NCBI GenBank assembly: GCA_963082975.1
Contig: OY720349.1
Location: 68,632,501 to 68,696,500, forward strand
Source of the DNA: Labia minor
Lineage: Eukaryota > Arthropoda > Insecta > Dermaptera > Spongiphoridae
Length of the DNA stretch: 64,000 nucleotides
Direction of reading: 5' to 3'
Positions 1 to 13,050 of this stretch are shown piece by piece (positions within the stretch are counted from its first letter, which is position 1; the number at the start of each line of letters is the position of its first letter). Both the position numbers and the translations under genes were made by a program. Under the pieces are notes generated by a model that was given only the letters and a program-made list of their open reading frames with translations, was not told the DNA's origin and ran no database searches.

Positions 1-3000
1 TAACTTTCAACTGAAACAATATGCATAACATTAATTTTTACTTAAAATCAATTAAATATACTTATTACAAATACGAAATAAAATTTTAAATTATTATTAT
101 CAAAAATGGATCATGAATTTTTTCTATGGTCATTTTATATACATACTTGGTATATAATATAAACGTTTAATGAGATCTTAAAATTTAAACAGATGATCTC
201 TTATGTTAACAAATATAATTATTATTACTAATATTCAACTAAAGTGAGTTGTTAAGATTAAGATTATTAAAAATAATAATATGTAAATAATCTTCATGGA
301 TTATTTTGTACAAAAATATTTTCTGTACTTTTTTCAATTACCTACACTTTAAAAATTATAGAATTTGTTTTTAATACTTTTTTTTATTATTTATTGGATA
401 AAAAAAGACATTTCAATATAAAATGATCATTTATTAGTTCTAGAATCCATTGTTTTCAGGAAAAATAGAGCCGTTTTAGACGGGGCACAGCCATCCAGTA
501 AATGAATCTCCTAAAAAAAAAATATTTTTTTTAAATATGTAAAACACATCAAGATACATTTACTTGATTTCTTTTAATATAATCTAATGGTGTAGTATCT
601 ATTTTTTGATGAATGAATATTCAATTTGATCATTTCTTTATTGAAGAGTTGTTGATGTTTTTGAAGAGTATTTTGAGTTATATTGTAAAAGGGGAATAAC
701 ACAAATTGATCAAATCAGTTGGCCGGCAGTGAAGAAAGGAAAGGGGGGGGGGGGCAAGGATGAACGAGTTGGAGAGAGAAAGAGGGTGAACTGACTTATA
801 GACTAACTTTCAAACCATGAAAGTGTTTACGACTTGACTATACTGATTTAATCGATCTAAAGTTGAGAAGGCTAAAAGTAAACGGGGAAGCATCAATAAT
901 TTTGCCATTAGATTTGCTAAACTAAAATTTCTACTCATCCCTTCCTTTCCATGCTTTTTGATAGTCGTACTGGACAGTTTAAAAGGGTTTTTGACCAGAC
1001 AAAATAAATTCGACAAGAAACAGTTGAGTTTTATTTTGACTGAGTGTTTTTGTCATTATTATAGTAATAAATAAAAAAAAACAATTGGCCTAAACAAACT
1101 TTTTTTTTAATTTTAAAATAAATAAATTTTAACATAATTGATGCTTGTGTTTAAGATTCTTAAAATAAGATTTTATTGTCAAAATGAAAGAAAATAATTA
1201 AAATTAACTCAGTGAATTTGGATTTTCTTAAAGTGTATAATCAACTGTACATTTAAATATTAAACTCGAGGGATTTTGAAAATTTGTGTGATAAGAAATT
1301 ACAAAATTCACATAGGAAAAAAATAATGATTAACATGATTTAAATTAATTCTTTAAATACTGAAATTATTTTAAATACTTGTGTTTTGGTTTCTAATCAT
1401 CCAGTAATTTCAAGGGTATGTAAGATTGTAATAAACCAACAAGCACGTGCTGTTGCCAGGCAATCATTTATCGAAGAACATGCCACGCCGACATGTTGCT
1501 TAATTTAGGTGATTATCTGGAAACGGGTGCTTTCACACCATGTCAAGTTAAATATATATATACATATATATCTATATATGTGTACATTTAGATACTTATT
1601 CAACTTAGAAATAAAAATTATTCAATATGCAGAAAATCAAATTATAATATGCAGTTAATAATTATTTAATCTACATATATCTGTATAGTATAGTTTTTTT
1701 TTTAATTTAATTTTTATAATTTATCAGCAATATTTATTGAATAAGGAGCTTTATGAATAAATAAAACAAGTCATATGTAAAAAATAGTATTATTTTTGTA
1801 GATAAAGAGTTATATATGCATATATCAATGAACTATATTCAGAAATTTATTTAATTGTAACATATAATTTAACATAATATTTCAATGCGGAATATAAATT
1901 AGAATAAAAGAAACTGATTTTTTCTTAATTAATTATATGAGTGGCGAAAAGTTTATTTAAATTGATTTAAAAACAATTTAAAAATTAAGTATATCTAGAC
2001 ATTGAAAAATTTAGATTTGTCAAAAAATTCAATTGATTACATCTTTTATGCACTAATTGCTTCAAAAAGAATAAAAAAAAATGATATTTTTATTAAAAAA
2101 ATGATTGTTCTCCATATAAAATACTTTTCAAGTAGTTCATGTAATATTATGCCTTTTAGTTTAATTAATAATGCACTTTTAGTCAGATTTTTTTTTTTTT
2201 TTTTTAAAGTTAAAATTAATATTTCCTCAATCAGTTTTCAATTTGTTTCAATTTTTTTTCATTGCTTTTTTGTTCAATAAAAATTCTATTAAAATATGTG
2301 TTTTGTGAAAAAATTGATTGATCCAGATAATGTTAATTAATATTAGAAGAGAGAAAGAGAGAGAGAGAGAGAGGAAGAGAGAAAAAGAGAAACTATAATT
2401 TTTTTAATGAGATAAATAACTATGATCATAAATTTAATGAGAACATTTTTTAAAATATTCTTTATTGATGTATATATTGAGAGGTAGAAAAAAAAAAATA
2501 GGTCATAAATTTCATATTTTAATTTTAAACATAAATAAATTCTTTTTTTAAGTATATTTTAATTATTTATAAATTGTATAAAATGTATTTAATTAAAATT
2601 CTATTATAAAAGAAAAATCAATAAAAAAAAAAATAAAATAAAATAAATATTATATATCGTCGATTGTATAAAAAAAAATTAAAAAAGAAAAAAATCGTTT
2701 TCCTTTTTGAGATTAGAAAATTTTCGAAAATACGTACATATAAACAAAATTAAATTTTATTATTCGAGATAGCATATTGTAAAGATAATTAGTGGGGTGT
2801 TTGGGCAGAGCTTTAGAAAATTTAATCTAAATAAAAGGTTATGCCGTTAAAAGGGCATTAATTTAATCCTTTTAATTAAGATAAACAGATTTGATCATGT
2901 ACAAATAAATTTCTAAATGAGACAAGAAGCAGCCGTCAGTAGTTAGTAGTAGGCTTAAAAAGAGGAATAGAAAGGAAGTGGCTGCGTGGGGAAAATAAAT

Positions 3001-3754
3001 GAAGTATAAAGATATATGTATATGGTAAAAAGTGGTATACGAGAGAAAAGGCTTAGCCAAGTCCAGCAAACAACAACGCCCTGATTAGAAGGCACCATAA
3101 TGACTGGGGACAGAACAACCCCCGCGCTAGTGGTTTTCATTAATCACTAAAAGGGAAACAACACCTAAGAAGGCATACCTGAAATCTATTCTAAATTGAT
3201 AAATATCTACATCCATAAAAGTTAAAATATATTCAAGTAAATGCTCATTTGTTTTCATTCCTTTTTTTTAAAAAACTACATATTTGAATTTATGTCCATT
3301 TCAATTATTATTTTATTTATTTATTTATTATTTATATTTTTAAACTTGATGATGTATCAACTTTCATTTTTAAGTTTCCTAGCACATTAATTTACTATTT
3401 ATGCTAAATATAATAATATATAATAATATTTATACATAGACATAAAAAAAAATTTATATTCATAATTATATATTTAGTGTCTCAATTATTTTTTTAGCAT
3501 TTTTCTCCCTCGATTCCAGCCACCCTTGGAATTTATTTGCTCCTTTAGTGCATTTTTGTGTTCTCATTGTCAGTGCTAAAGTGATGCCTCTATTAATTCA
3601 ATTCGCGTTTCGGTCTTCTATTTACTATCAACTACATATTTGAACTTGACACTTTAGATTGAAAAATTTAATATTATAATTAATAACAATTAACAAAATA
3701 AAATTGATAAAAAAAGATGAGAACTTTCGAATTGCCACTAAAATAATAATAAAT
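1..3754. other. AT-rich intronic DNA with three GC-richer islands
   Basis: Mostly featureless. Islands lie at about 720-1020 (including a 12-G run at 743-754), 1430-1545 and 2930-3180. Their longest frames (61-68 codons, minus strand) have no recognisable content. TCACTAAAAGGGAAA at 3144-3158 recurs at 9823-9837. Confidence 0.6.
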
Positions 3755-4384
3755 AAGTTGACCTGTGGCCAGGTCCGAACCGACCGACGGTTTGAAGTAA
3801 ATTAATTTCCAGCTACAGAAACAATTTCAAATAATTTTAATATATCTATTAATGTAATAAAAAACAGATATGGATATAACATATATATTTTTAATTTTAT
3901 TTTATTTATAATATATATGTAAGACCAGGCTGTGACGTCATGAATGGCTGGATGACGTCATATAACTTTAAATCAAGAAAAAACTAATAAATATGATTTT
4001 CCCGAGGATAAAACCAATACAAAGTGCATGATTCGTGGTGATATATAAAAAAATCTCCTCATCTGTAATTTGGTGTGAAAATAACCCTTCCCTTCCTATC
4101 GTCGATCGCTAATACTACCACTTCCGGTTTCCGGATTTGCACCAAAAGTTGATCAATTCATCCCACTGATGCATTAAGTAAATATACCAAATTTCATCAA
4201 AATCGGTTGAGCCGTTCAGGCTGTACACATCTATACGGACGGACGGACAGACGGACAGACATCATGCTAGAAATACTTTTTTCTGTTTAGAAAATGCATG
4301 ATTCGTGGAGATATGTAAAAATCTCCACATGTGAAATTTGGTGTGAAAACAATACCTCCCTTACTATCGTCGGTCGGTAAAAAA
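3755..4384 (+). mobile_element. R1 interspersed repeat, copy A (fullest)
   Basis: A sequence of about 630 bp starting AAGTTGACCTGTGGCC and ending CGTCGGTCGGTAAAAAA, recurring at 4728-5182 (inverted), 22881-23190 and 60835-61690. CCGACCGACG near the left end and CGTCGGTCGG at the right end form a short inverted repeat. Inside are two TGACGTCA palindromes (3933-3940, 3953-3960), an ACGG/ACAG tetranucleotide run (4233-4260) and a direct duplication of about 95 bp: the block from about 4027 starting GTGCATGATTCGTGG recurs near 4293 and forms the right end. There is no coding capacity. It is a non-autonomous element of unknown class. The stretch CCAAATTTCATCAAAATCGG is of a kind common in arthropod repeats (recall). 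Confidence 0.82.
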
Positions 4385-4727
4385 GTAAGTAAATTTGATT
4401 AATAATTTTGATATTATATAGAAAAAGAATATATTTTGTTCATAGTGGTGATTATATTGCATTATTAATATTATTTAATAAGGGAAAGGTTGGAGCGTGC
4501 TCGTTTCAATAGTCAATTATTATTCAATGCATATTTTTGAGGCCTATCCAAATTGGAATGGGCTCTTCTTAAAATAAATTACTAAATTATTATAGGAATA
4601 AGAAAAGGGGTTAGTAAATCTGAGATGGATCTTGTTTAAGTTTTAACGTAGTAGAATACATAAAAGAGAGATTCAATATTTTATTTATTTCTTCTTAATT
4701 TATAAAATACATATAAAAATTTAATAA

Positions 4728-5182
4728 TTTTTTTACCGAGCGACGATAGGAAGGGAAGGTATTGTTTTCACACCAAATTTCACATGTGGAGATTTTTACA
4801 TAAACAGAAAAAAGTATTTTTAGCATGATGTATGTTTGTTTGTCCGTCCGTCCGTCCGTCTGTCTGTCTATTGTGTTTCCGTATAGATGAACGGCTCAAC
4901 GTATTTTGATAAAATTTCGTATATTTACTTAATGCATAAGTAGCATGAATTCATCAACTTTTGGTGTATATCCCGAAAACGGAGGATTAATTTTATATTC
5001 AATGTGGAAATTTTTCTCTTAAAATATAGTAGTAATTAATTATTGAGTAATTAAACTAAAAATAAAACAAAGATAATATAATTTAGTCATTTTAATTCAA
5101 GTTTTAAATATTTTTTTTTTGATATACTGTTGTAAATTAATTTATTTTAAATCGTCGGTCAGTTTTGTGCCTGGCCACATTT
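4728..5182 (-). mobile_element. R1 interspersed repeat, copy B (inverted, internally deleted/diverged)
   Basis: Reverse complement of the R1 right half (4728-4985: TTACCGAGCGACGATAGGAA, CTCC hairpin, GTCC/GTCT run, CAACTTTTGGTG) and of the R1 left end (5134-5182, GTCGGTCAG and CCTGGCCAC). The middle is not recognisable. It faces copy A across 343 bp. Confidence 0.75.
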
Positions 5183-6475
5183 TTAATTAAAAAAAAAAAT
5201 AGATAAAAAAAATTAAATAAAGTAAATTTAGTGGCTCAATCAAATTCTAGCATTCTTAACAAAGAAATAGTATTGATTAATGCAAAATTGTTTAATATTG
5301 ATAAAATAGTTTTCTGTAGATATTTATAATGTTTGAAAATAATTTTTAAGAGATTTTAAATATTTTCTCAGAATCTTCTAATTTCATTCAATTCTCATAA
5401 ATAGGAATTGAATTATATTTTTCAACTCTATAAAACTATATAACAATTCATCAAAATAGCAATTCAATTCGAAAGATTTAATATATGTTTATTTTTATCA
5501 ATTTATTAGTCTTTTTCTGTAAATTTACTATATATAAATTAAGTATACATTTAAATTGACATTTAATAAAGAATAGTGTTTAAAGTGAGATAAGGAATTA
5601 AGTTAATTACATTGCGTAATCATGATCAATGCAAATAATTGGAATTGAAAGTTAATTAGTATTCGTGGTCGATGCAATCAAACAGGTGAAAAAGGATTAA
5701 TTATATTCTCAATGAATTAATTTCATTTTAAGAGTGAACTACCAAGAGAGTTTTCAATTCGCTAGAAATGTAGAATTGTATCAATTATAATAATTTGGAT
5801 TGTCATAAAATAAAATAAAAAAATTTATTATTATAAATATATACTTGAGTTGATACCAAGATTTCGAAAGAGAAAATATTTATCTCGGGATTTATGTTAA
5901 TATTCTAATTATCTGGCTTAGTGGATGACATGTGTAGGCGTTTAAAGAACCACACCCTAATAGGAATTAAAAATTAAAGTATTATTCTGCTATTCTCCGC
6001 GAAATGTCATATTTAACATTCAAATATTATTTTTTTTTATTAATCTCATGTTTTAATTAATATAATATTAGTTGTTATTTTAAATGGAATCTATCTTCCA
6101 GTGGCAGGCTTTATTATAAATGAGCAAATAAAGATAAATGAGAGGGAATAGGAATTGTGCATGAAGAAAGTTCACGGTTGTGATTGTTGCGGTAAAGAGC
6201 TTCAAAGTTCAGTATATCTACAGTAAATACATAGATACATAAATCTTGCATTAAGTAGTGTACTATATTTGGCAGATGCTATTGTATTAAATTAAAATTT
6301 CAAATTATGGTATATTATATCTTGTTTTTGGACATTTTTCATTTTGAATAATTACATTTAATTATTTTTTAAGGCTATTGGACTTTTATCCATGATATTT
6401 TTATTTTATTATATATTTATAGTTATTAATTCTATCAATTTAGACATTTTTGAACGATATGAGTGATCCTTTAAA

Positions 6476-6480
<5 letters not shown>
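5183..6480. other. AT-rich intronic DNA, nothing recognised
   Basis: No frame over 60 codons, no repeat family and no island of note. Confidence 0.6.
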
Positions 6481-6514
<34 letters not shown>

Positions 6515-6522
6515 TTTATATA

Positions 6523-7857
6523 AGGTAAATGTAACAGTCGTGAACCACTGTACTAGTAATGGACCATTTGATAGATTTTTGATCAAAATAAGCTTTTTAA
6601 TTTCAAATTAAACTTGAAGAGCCTTTTTCGGATTGCTTACCACTGAAACAGAGACCAATCGCTTCATTTATATTATAATTATGAATTTTTTAAAACATGA
6701 GGCAAGCGTTCTTGCATTTTAAGATTCGTTTCTTATGCAAAACGTTAAGGATATGCTTCACTTTATTTTCAATATATTATGTTTTAATTAATAATAATTT
6801 CAATCCAAAAATTCAATTCAATAGTTGATACTACAAATTATATTAATCAGTTTGAAATATTTTAACTTATGTGATGATTAAAAATTATTAAGGGGGTGGT
6901 CATTTGCTGAAACAAATATCTCATTTTTAAGATTTCTAAGAAATACGATTAAAATTTTTTTTTACTAAAATCGTTTTTTTTTATTAAAATAAATGCGATG
7001 TATGCTAATTTTTTTTTGTTTTAAGTGTCTAGAACAATTTTATTCAGTAGTGGACCACGTGGTCAAATACTGAGATAAACATGGCTAATCACTAAATCTT
7101 TACAACTTAAATTATATTTTCATCAGATTCCTTTAGATAACTAAATTTTATGCTAATAATAAATTGTGTAAATAGGTTAATTCCCAATTTATGTATAAAC
7201 TTTATTAAATTTATAATTTTATTTTATGAAATTAAATCAACAACAATTTATTATATTTAAACATCTTATTACTGATAATAATAAATATTAAATATAATTA
7301 TTATTATATTAGTATGAGCAATTATAATTATATTAAATTAATATTACTAAAATTTCCAATATATTTTTTTAAATTATATTAATGTCATTATCTTTCTCTT
7401 TTCGATTGCATTAACTGACCTTCTTTCTTGTTTAAAAACCGCGCGTTTAAATGGATAAGAATTGTAAATATAAAGAAACAAACTGTAAATATAAAGAATA
7501 ATTAAAGTAAATTTTAAAAAATATTAATAAAACCAATCCTTAGTGCATTTTATTACATTTATTTATTTTAACCCATTTAAGGTTGATGGTCCATTACTGG
7601 ATCAAAAAGTGGCCCACTACTGAAAATCGAAAGATTTTCAGATGGCCTACTACTAGAAAAAAAAAATACGTTTTGAAAAAAACTAAAAAAAAATATTTAA
7701 ATAAAAATTAACCGAATGTTTGTGTTGTAGTGATATTTAAAAATAGTTGTACAATATGTTAGCACTTGTTGTTATTCATTCTAACTTTTATTACAGAAGA
7801 ATAGTGTTTTTTAATAAAAATTTCTCTTAATATGGCCTACCACTGGTACATTTACCT
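6523..7857. mobile_element. TA-flanked inverted-repeat DNA transposon, non-autonomous or decayed
   Basis: The left end AGGTAAATGTAACAGT and the right end, reverse-complemented, AGGTAAATGTACCAGT are inverted repeats (15 of 16), each flanked by TA (6521-6522 and 7858-7859) as in Tc1/mariner-like elements. The 1335-bp interior has no open frame of note. It carries repeated TGG(C/A)CCA-type motifs followed or preceded by CTACTG/CAGTAG near 6555, 7046, 7587, 7608, 7640 and 7833, and a 12-bp perfect palindrome GACCACGTGGTC at 7053-7064. The left boundary touches an AT microsatellite (6481-6511), which would suit a TA target. Superfamily assignment is inference. Confidence 0.72.
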
Positions 7858-7859
7858 TA

Positions 7860-10800
7860 ATTAATATAATATTTTTATTAATTGATCAATAAAATATTTT
7901 GAGATGGGGAATTTCCGGTTATGCACATTCATACATTATTATTAATGTTTTATATTTTAAATATTATTATATTTCGTGGTATTTTAGAATTTTTGTTTTG
8001 AGCGTAACTTCCAGGGGCAGGCTTATTATAAAAAAAATAATGCTTGTTATTATAAAACTTTATTTTTATTTACTTATTTATTTTTAAATTTAAAAAAAAA
8101 TACAAATAGAAAGAGATATAGTAGATAAAAACTAATAATATAATTAGACAAAGAAAAGTAATCTATATGATCAAAATGTTAATTACTTTCTTTAATTTAT
8201 ATACTTATTTAAGAGTTGTATTTTTTTATTGTTTCAAAAAAAAAAATGTCTTAATAGGTTAGTAAAATGAATGGGGGAAAAACAAACAAATTTATAAAAA
8301 AAAAAGTTAAGAACAAAAAAAAAAAAACCTTTTAAAAGACAGATCTTGCTGTATAGATAACAAATAATTTCGAATGCATTCATTAAAGGTTAATTACTAA
8401 TAACAAATTGTAACGTCTATAAAATACAAAATAGAGTATAAAAATCTACTTAAAATTCATTAGAATTTTTTTTATCCTGTCTATTTTATTTTTGTTCCAT
8501 CGTATCCGGAGGTACGTATATTCAGAAGATGAGAGAACGATATAAAGGGTGAAACAAATGAAAGTTTTTTATGGGCCAGGCAATTGTATTTGTCGGGTAT
8601 TTGATTAGGTTTTTTTCGTAAAAGAGAGGAAGTCTTCATCGGCGAGGTGGGTGTGGGACTCCATGACTTCTCAATTGAGTGCTCATTTCACAATAGAAAC
8701 GAATGGATGAAAAGAAAGAAAGTAACATAGAATGAAGGATAAAGGAAAGTGTGGGAGTGAAAAGAAACAACCCATTCGATTATATTAATCAACGGGTTAG
8801 TTTTCTTTTGTTAAGAAATTAATTGATAATAATAACCAAATAGATTTTTTTTTCAGAATTATGAAAGTGTAGAAAATAAAAATAAAAGGAAAATAGAACA
8901 AGATTACAAATTTTGCTTCCAATACTATTGGAATGTATGACATTAATCAGTTATATTGATTGTCACTTGGATTGTAACATGTGCAACTGGTCATATCCCC
9001 TTTCAATTTAATTGGAAAATTAATTATTAATATATCTCTAAATTTTTAAGTATATATTTCAAATATTGATTTATTGATTTTGTTTTCAAAGTGAGTTATT
9101 ATTTATTATAAAAAAAATTCAATGCAATTTATAAAAGTAAATTTCAATATATCTCTTAATACAACCATAAACTTTCAAAAAACATTTTATGTTATTTTGG
9201 ATAAAAACAACAAATCTCGAAAAATATAAAATTCAACGCAGATTTAGTAATTGATAATTTTTTAATGTTTAAATAGAATTCAGTAGTATTATAGTATTAC
9301 ATTAAACTTATGAAAATTTTGGTCAATTAATAGTTAATTTTATTATTTCTCTCATTAATTTGTACTTACTTGTAATATACTAAAAAAAACAAAAAACAAA
9401 TTCGATAAAAGTTTTAATTTGTTTTTTTTTTTTTTGTTATTTGATTTAACACTTGAAATAAAATCATGCGATAAAAGGCTTGAAGTTACGTATATCGGAC
9501 CAAGTCCGAGGATCCTCAGAATGGCCTATTAGATCGGAGGTCACAGTCTTTTCATTCAAAGAGGTAAACGCAGTCCCCTGTTATTCAATCCTTTTTATAT
9601 AGGCTCTGTCTTTTTTAGTGTGAGAGTGGACGAAAAAAAAGACCAAAAAGGGTGGATGAAAGATGGAGCATCTTTGCAAAGATGCAACGACTCTGAAACG
9701 GCAAGAAACTTTTCATCCTCTTTTACGACAATATCGAGATCTCAACTTGATCAGAACAGTTTAACCATTTGCCATCCGTCGCTAACAGCAACGGATCTCA
9801 TCACCGTTGGGGATCATCGGATTCACTAAAAGGGAAAAGCCCGCTTCATTTTATTTATTTATTTATTTATTTATTCTTTATTCTCTTTAACTTAACAAAA
9901 CAAATAAATATATATTTATCATAAATATATTTAAATAAGATTTTTATGAGAATTAGGTAAAATAATAATCAAATTCAATCAAATAGAAATACTAAATATT
10001 GAATGTTAAGAATTTAAGTAAATATAAAAATGTAGTAAACCATCCCACATCATCTTGAAATTAATTAAATAAATATTTTCAATTATTAAATTGATACTCA
10101 TCATAATTTTTTTTTTTTTTTTTTTGAGAAAAAACTATTTTTTAAAAAAATTTAAATTTGACAAAAATTGAAAACATACTTCTCAACGTTATTGTATATT
10201 CAAATTAAATATAAATTAAATGTGTGAATTTTAAAATTGAAATAATGTTGGTCCCATAACTTGAATTTTATCTATGATATTCAATATTAATTTTAAAATA
10301 TTAAATGAGTTAGAGAAGACTATTGTATACTTGACAAATGACTTAAAAAATTTTAACATAAATAAAGATAAATGAAAAAAAAATTCCGAATAGAGAAACA
10401 ATTAAAATTAAAGAGCGGATTAGACATTTATTTATAGAAAGGTCAATTTATCTTTCCCCTAATAAATCAGGAATCATCTAAAAAGTGCAATTAATATAAA
10501 AAACAATAAACAACATAAGCTCTAAAATTAAACTAAACCAAAAAAAAAAAATCAATTTATAAATCGATTAGTGAGCTCAAAATTAATAATTAAAAAGAAG
10601 ATTCAATTATAAAAGAGAAAGAAAAAAATATAATAATGAAAATAATGATTCTTAATTTAAAGAAGACATTTTTGGGGACAATATCTTTTTAATTCAGCCA
10701 TGTTTCTTCTTGATGCTTAAGGTACTTAAGTTTTACGGACCTTTCTTTTAGTAACCGAGTGGGGTGGAAGAAGAGGGGCGATCAAGAACAACGACAAGCA

Positions 10801-11110
10801 GGCCACGTTATGAATATCTGTGTGAGTCTCAACCGGGAGGGTGGAAAAGCAGGAGAGAGGCCATCAGGTTATTCTCGCTCAAAATTGAACGTGAACAGCC
10901 CCAAGTGAGGGCTAAAGAAATTCTCATCTCTGCCGGTCATCTGGCCGCTTATTATCTTCTATTCTACCGGGGCTATAAACTCGCCACTTTATCTTCAAGG
11001 AGAAAAAAGTTTTTTCTTTTTTTTTTTTTCTCTTTAGTTATCTATATAGATATTTATTTATGTTTGTGAATTAAATCAAAAAGCACAGTTATTGATTGAG
11101 TAAAGAGAAA
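7860..11110. other. Intronic DNA with islands at about 8500-8780, 9470-9840 and 10680-11000
   Basis: The island at 9470-9840 carries a 69-codon frame and that at 10764-11069 a 101-codon frame. Neither shows a known domain, bounded splice sites or conserved motif, and the second ends in low-complexity phenylalanine. They are better viewed as non-coding islands. Confidence 0.5.
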
Positions 11111-12724
11111 AAAAAAACATCAGCTTTGTTTCAAACAAAAATAGAAATTTATTATTTTACTTAAAATTCAATTACCTCAAATAACGCTTTGATAATATTT
11201 GATAATAATTTATTAAATAGCAATAAATATATATATAAAACAATTGAAAAATCAAAAATTCTAAAATATAATTTTGCATTTTTATTCCTGACATGTTTTT
11301 CCATATAATAATTAATTATTTCATTATATCTCATATAATAATTAAATCTATACATGCATATGTTTCAAATTTGAAGGAACCAAAACAGATTAGGAATTAG
11401 GTATATTATATAAATAGTAGTATATAAATAAAGTATAGTCTTCCTTAATAATCTGTGTCCCATGCTTATTTTAATAATTTATTAACTTAATAATGTTTTT
11501 AGGGAATGAACTTGTTATCTCAACAAGCAAGTTTTTATATTTAATAGAACATATAAATAAATATTATTAAATTGTCTATGTTAATACGTCTAGAAGATAA
11601 CTAAATTTTATTAAATTATTGCTATTATACTACTATCATTATTAGGGTTGTAGAGGAGTTCTCTACTAAACATTAGATTGTTAACAAAAATTAATTAAAA
11701 TAAATATTATAAAATTATATATTAAAGCTTAAAATATCGATTAATATTGTTATGTATATTAGCTATAATGGAATATGATATTAGAAATTAGAAAAAAAAA
11801 ATTAATATAAGAATATTGTATACTGTGAGAAGAGGGCACTCAAGACAGCAAGTACTTAAAAACCTCCACTTGATTCTATGAAAATCGTTAAAGGATAATA
11901 TTATAGTAATAAAGTTAAATAAAATTGAAAGCATTTATTGAGTACGATAACTTCTATTTATTAAGAGAAATTTCGATTTAGACTTGCTTTTCAAAATCTT
12001 CAAATCTATTATCATATCTAGTAAGTTAATCTGATTACACATCTCTCTGGAGGTCTATTCGAATGTATTAGGGTTTTAAGGCTCAAAGATGACCTACAAC
12101 AATTAATGCTCAAAGATGGTTTGAAATAAACAAGATTATGACTGATAGCAGCTAGATGCTTACTGAATTCAGAATTTTGAAAATAGATTAATTATATTCT
12201 TGAATTCATCTTCTGCTACTACACTAATATTACTACTACTAATAATAAGAAACCATTTGTGAAACGACTGGTCCGTAGGAAAGAATATGAAATTGGGAGA
12301 ATATAAAACCAGATCCGATGAAATAGGAATTAGAGAAATATGTATGATTGCTGCATTCTATAGTCAGATAAATTAAAAATTAGTTATGCATTATGCATAG
12401 AACAAATTTGGAATATAAAAACTAAAGAATAGATAAATTGTTAATTCATTAAAATTGTAGTATACAGTGGAAAAACAGAAAACATTGTTTATACCTATAT
12501 ATGTATATAATTACATTGATTAAAAGTAAATTATTCTTTATTTTTGCGTGAGTGTACAAGTAAATAATAATTTAGTTTCCTAGTGATTTGAGAAAATAAT
12601 TTTATAGACAATAATTTCAAATATTTTTTATTAATGAAATAGATACCAAAAGTTTTGAGAATTATTGCAAATTTAGAAATAAAGTCAGTCATATATTAAG
12701 CAAAAATAATTAAAGTTTAAGAGA
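11111..12724. other. AT-rich intronic DNA, nothing recognised
   Basis: No significant frame, repeat family or hairpin noticed. Confidence 0.6.
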
Positions 12725-12900
12725 GTTAGCTAAAGTTGAATAGAGAGGGGAGAGTGTTCATGTATTTTCTCCATGTATGCGAATTCAGGGGACATTTCGA
12801 GCTGACCTCATCCCCAATCTCGCGGCCGAAGTTCATTAGTGCAATGGACCACCCATTGGGACGGACAAGTTAAGGGAACTTGGGTGTTCATACAGGAATA

Positions 12901-13050
12901 GGAGGAGGAGGAGGAGGAGGAGGAGGGAAAGAACATGGGGAGGGGGGGGGCTATTTGAGTTTGGACGCTTGGTTCTGTATTACTTGCACAATCTATGACC
13001 GAGGTGTTTGTGTGTAAGCATTGTGTGTCTGTGTGTGTGTGTGTGTGTGT
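12901..13050. repeat. (GGA)n, G run and (GT)n microsatellites
   Basis: GGA repeat at 12901-12926, nine G at 12942-12950 and GT repeat at 13029-13050, within an island of balanced base composition. Confidence 0.93.

Noticed and set aside
3170-3195. TTTCAG|GTATGC juxtaposition on the minus strand
   Set aside because: No pyrimidine tract before the AG and a weak donor.
10764-11069. 101-codon plus-strand frame in an island
   Set aside because: No recognisable motif; ends in a phenylalanine run from poly-T; no splice sites bracket it.
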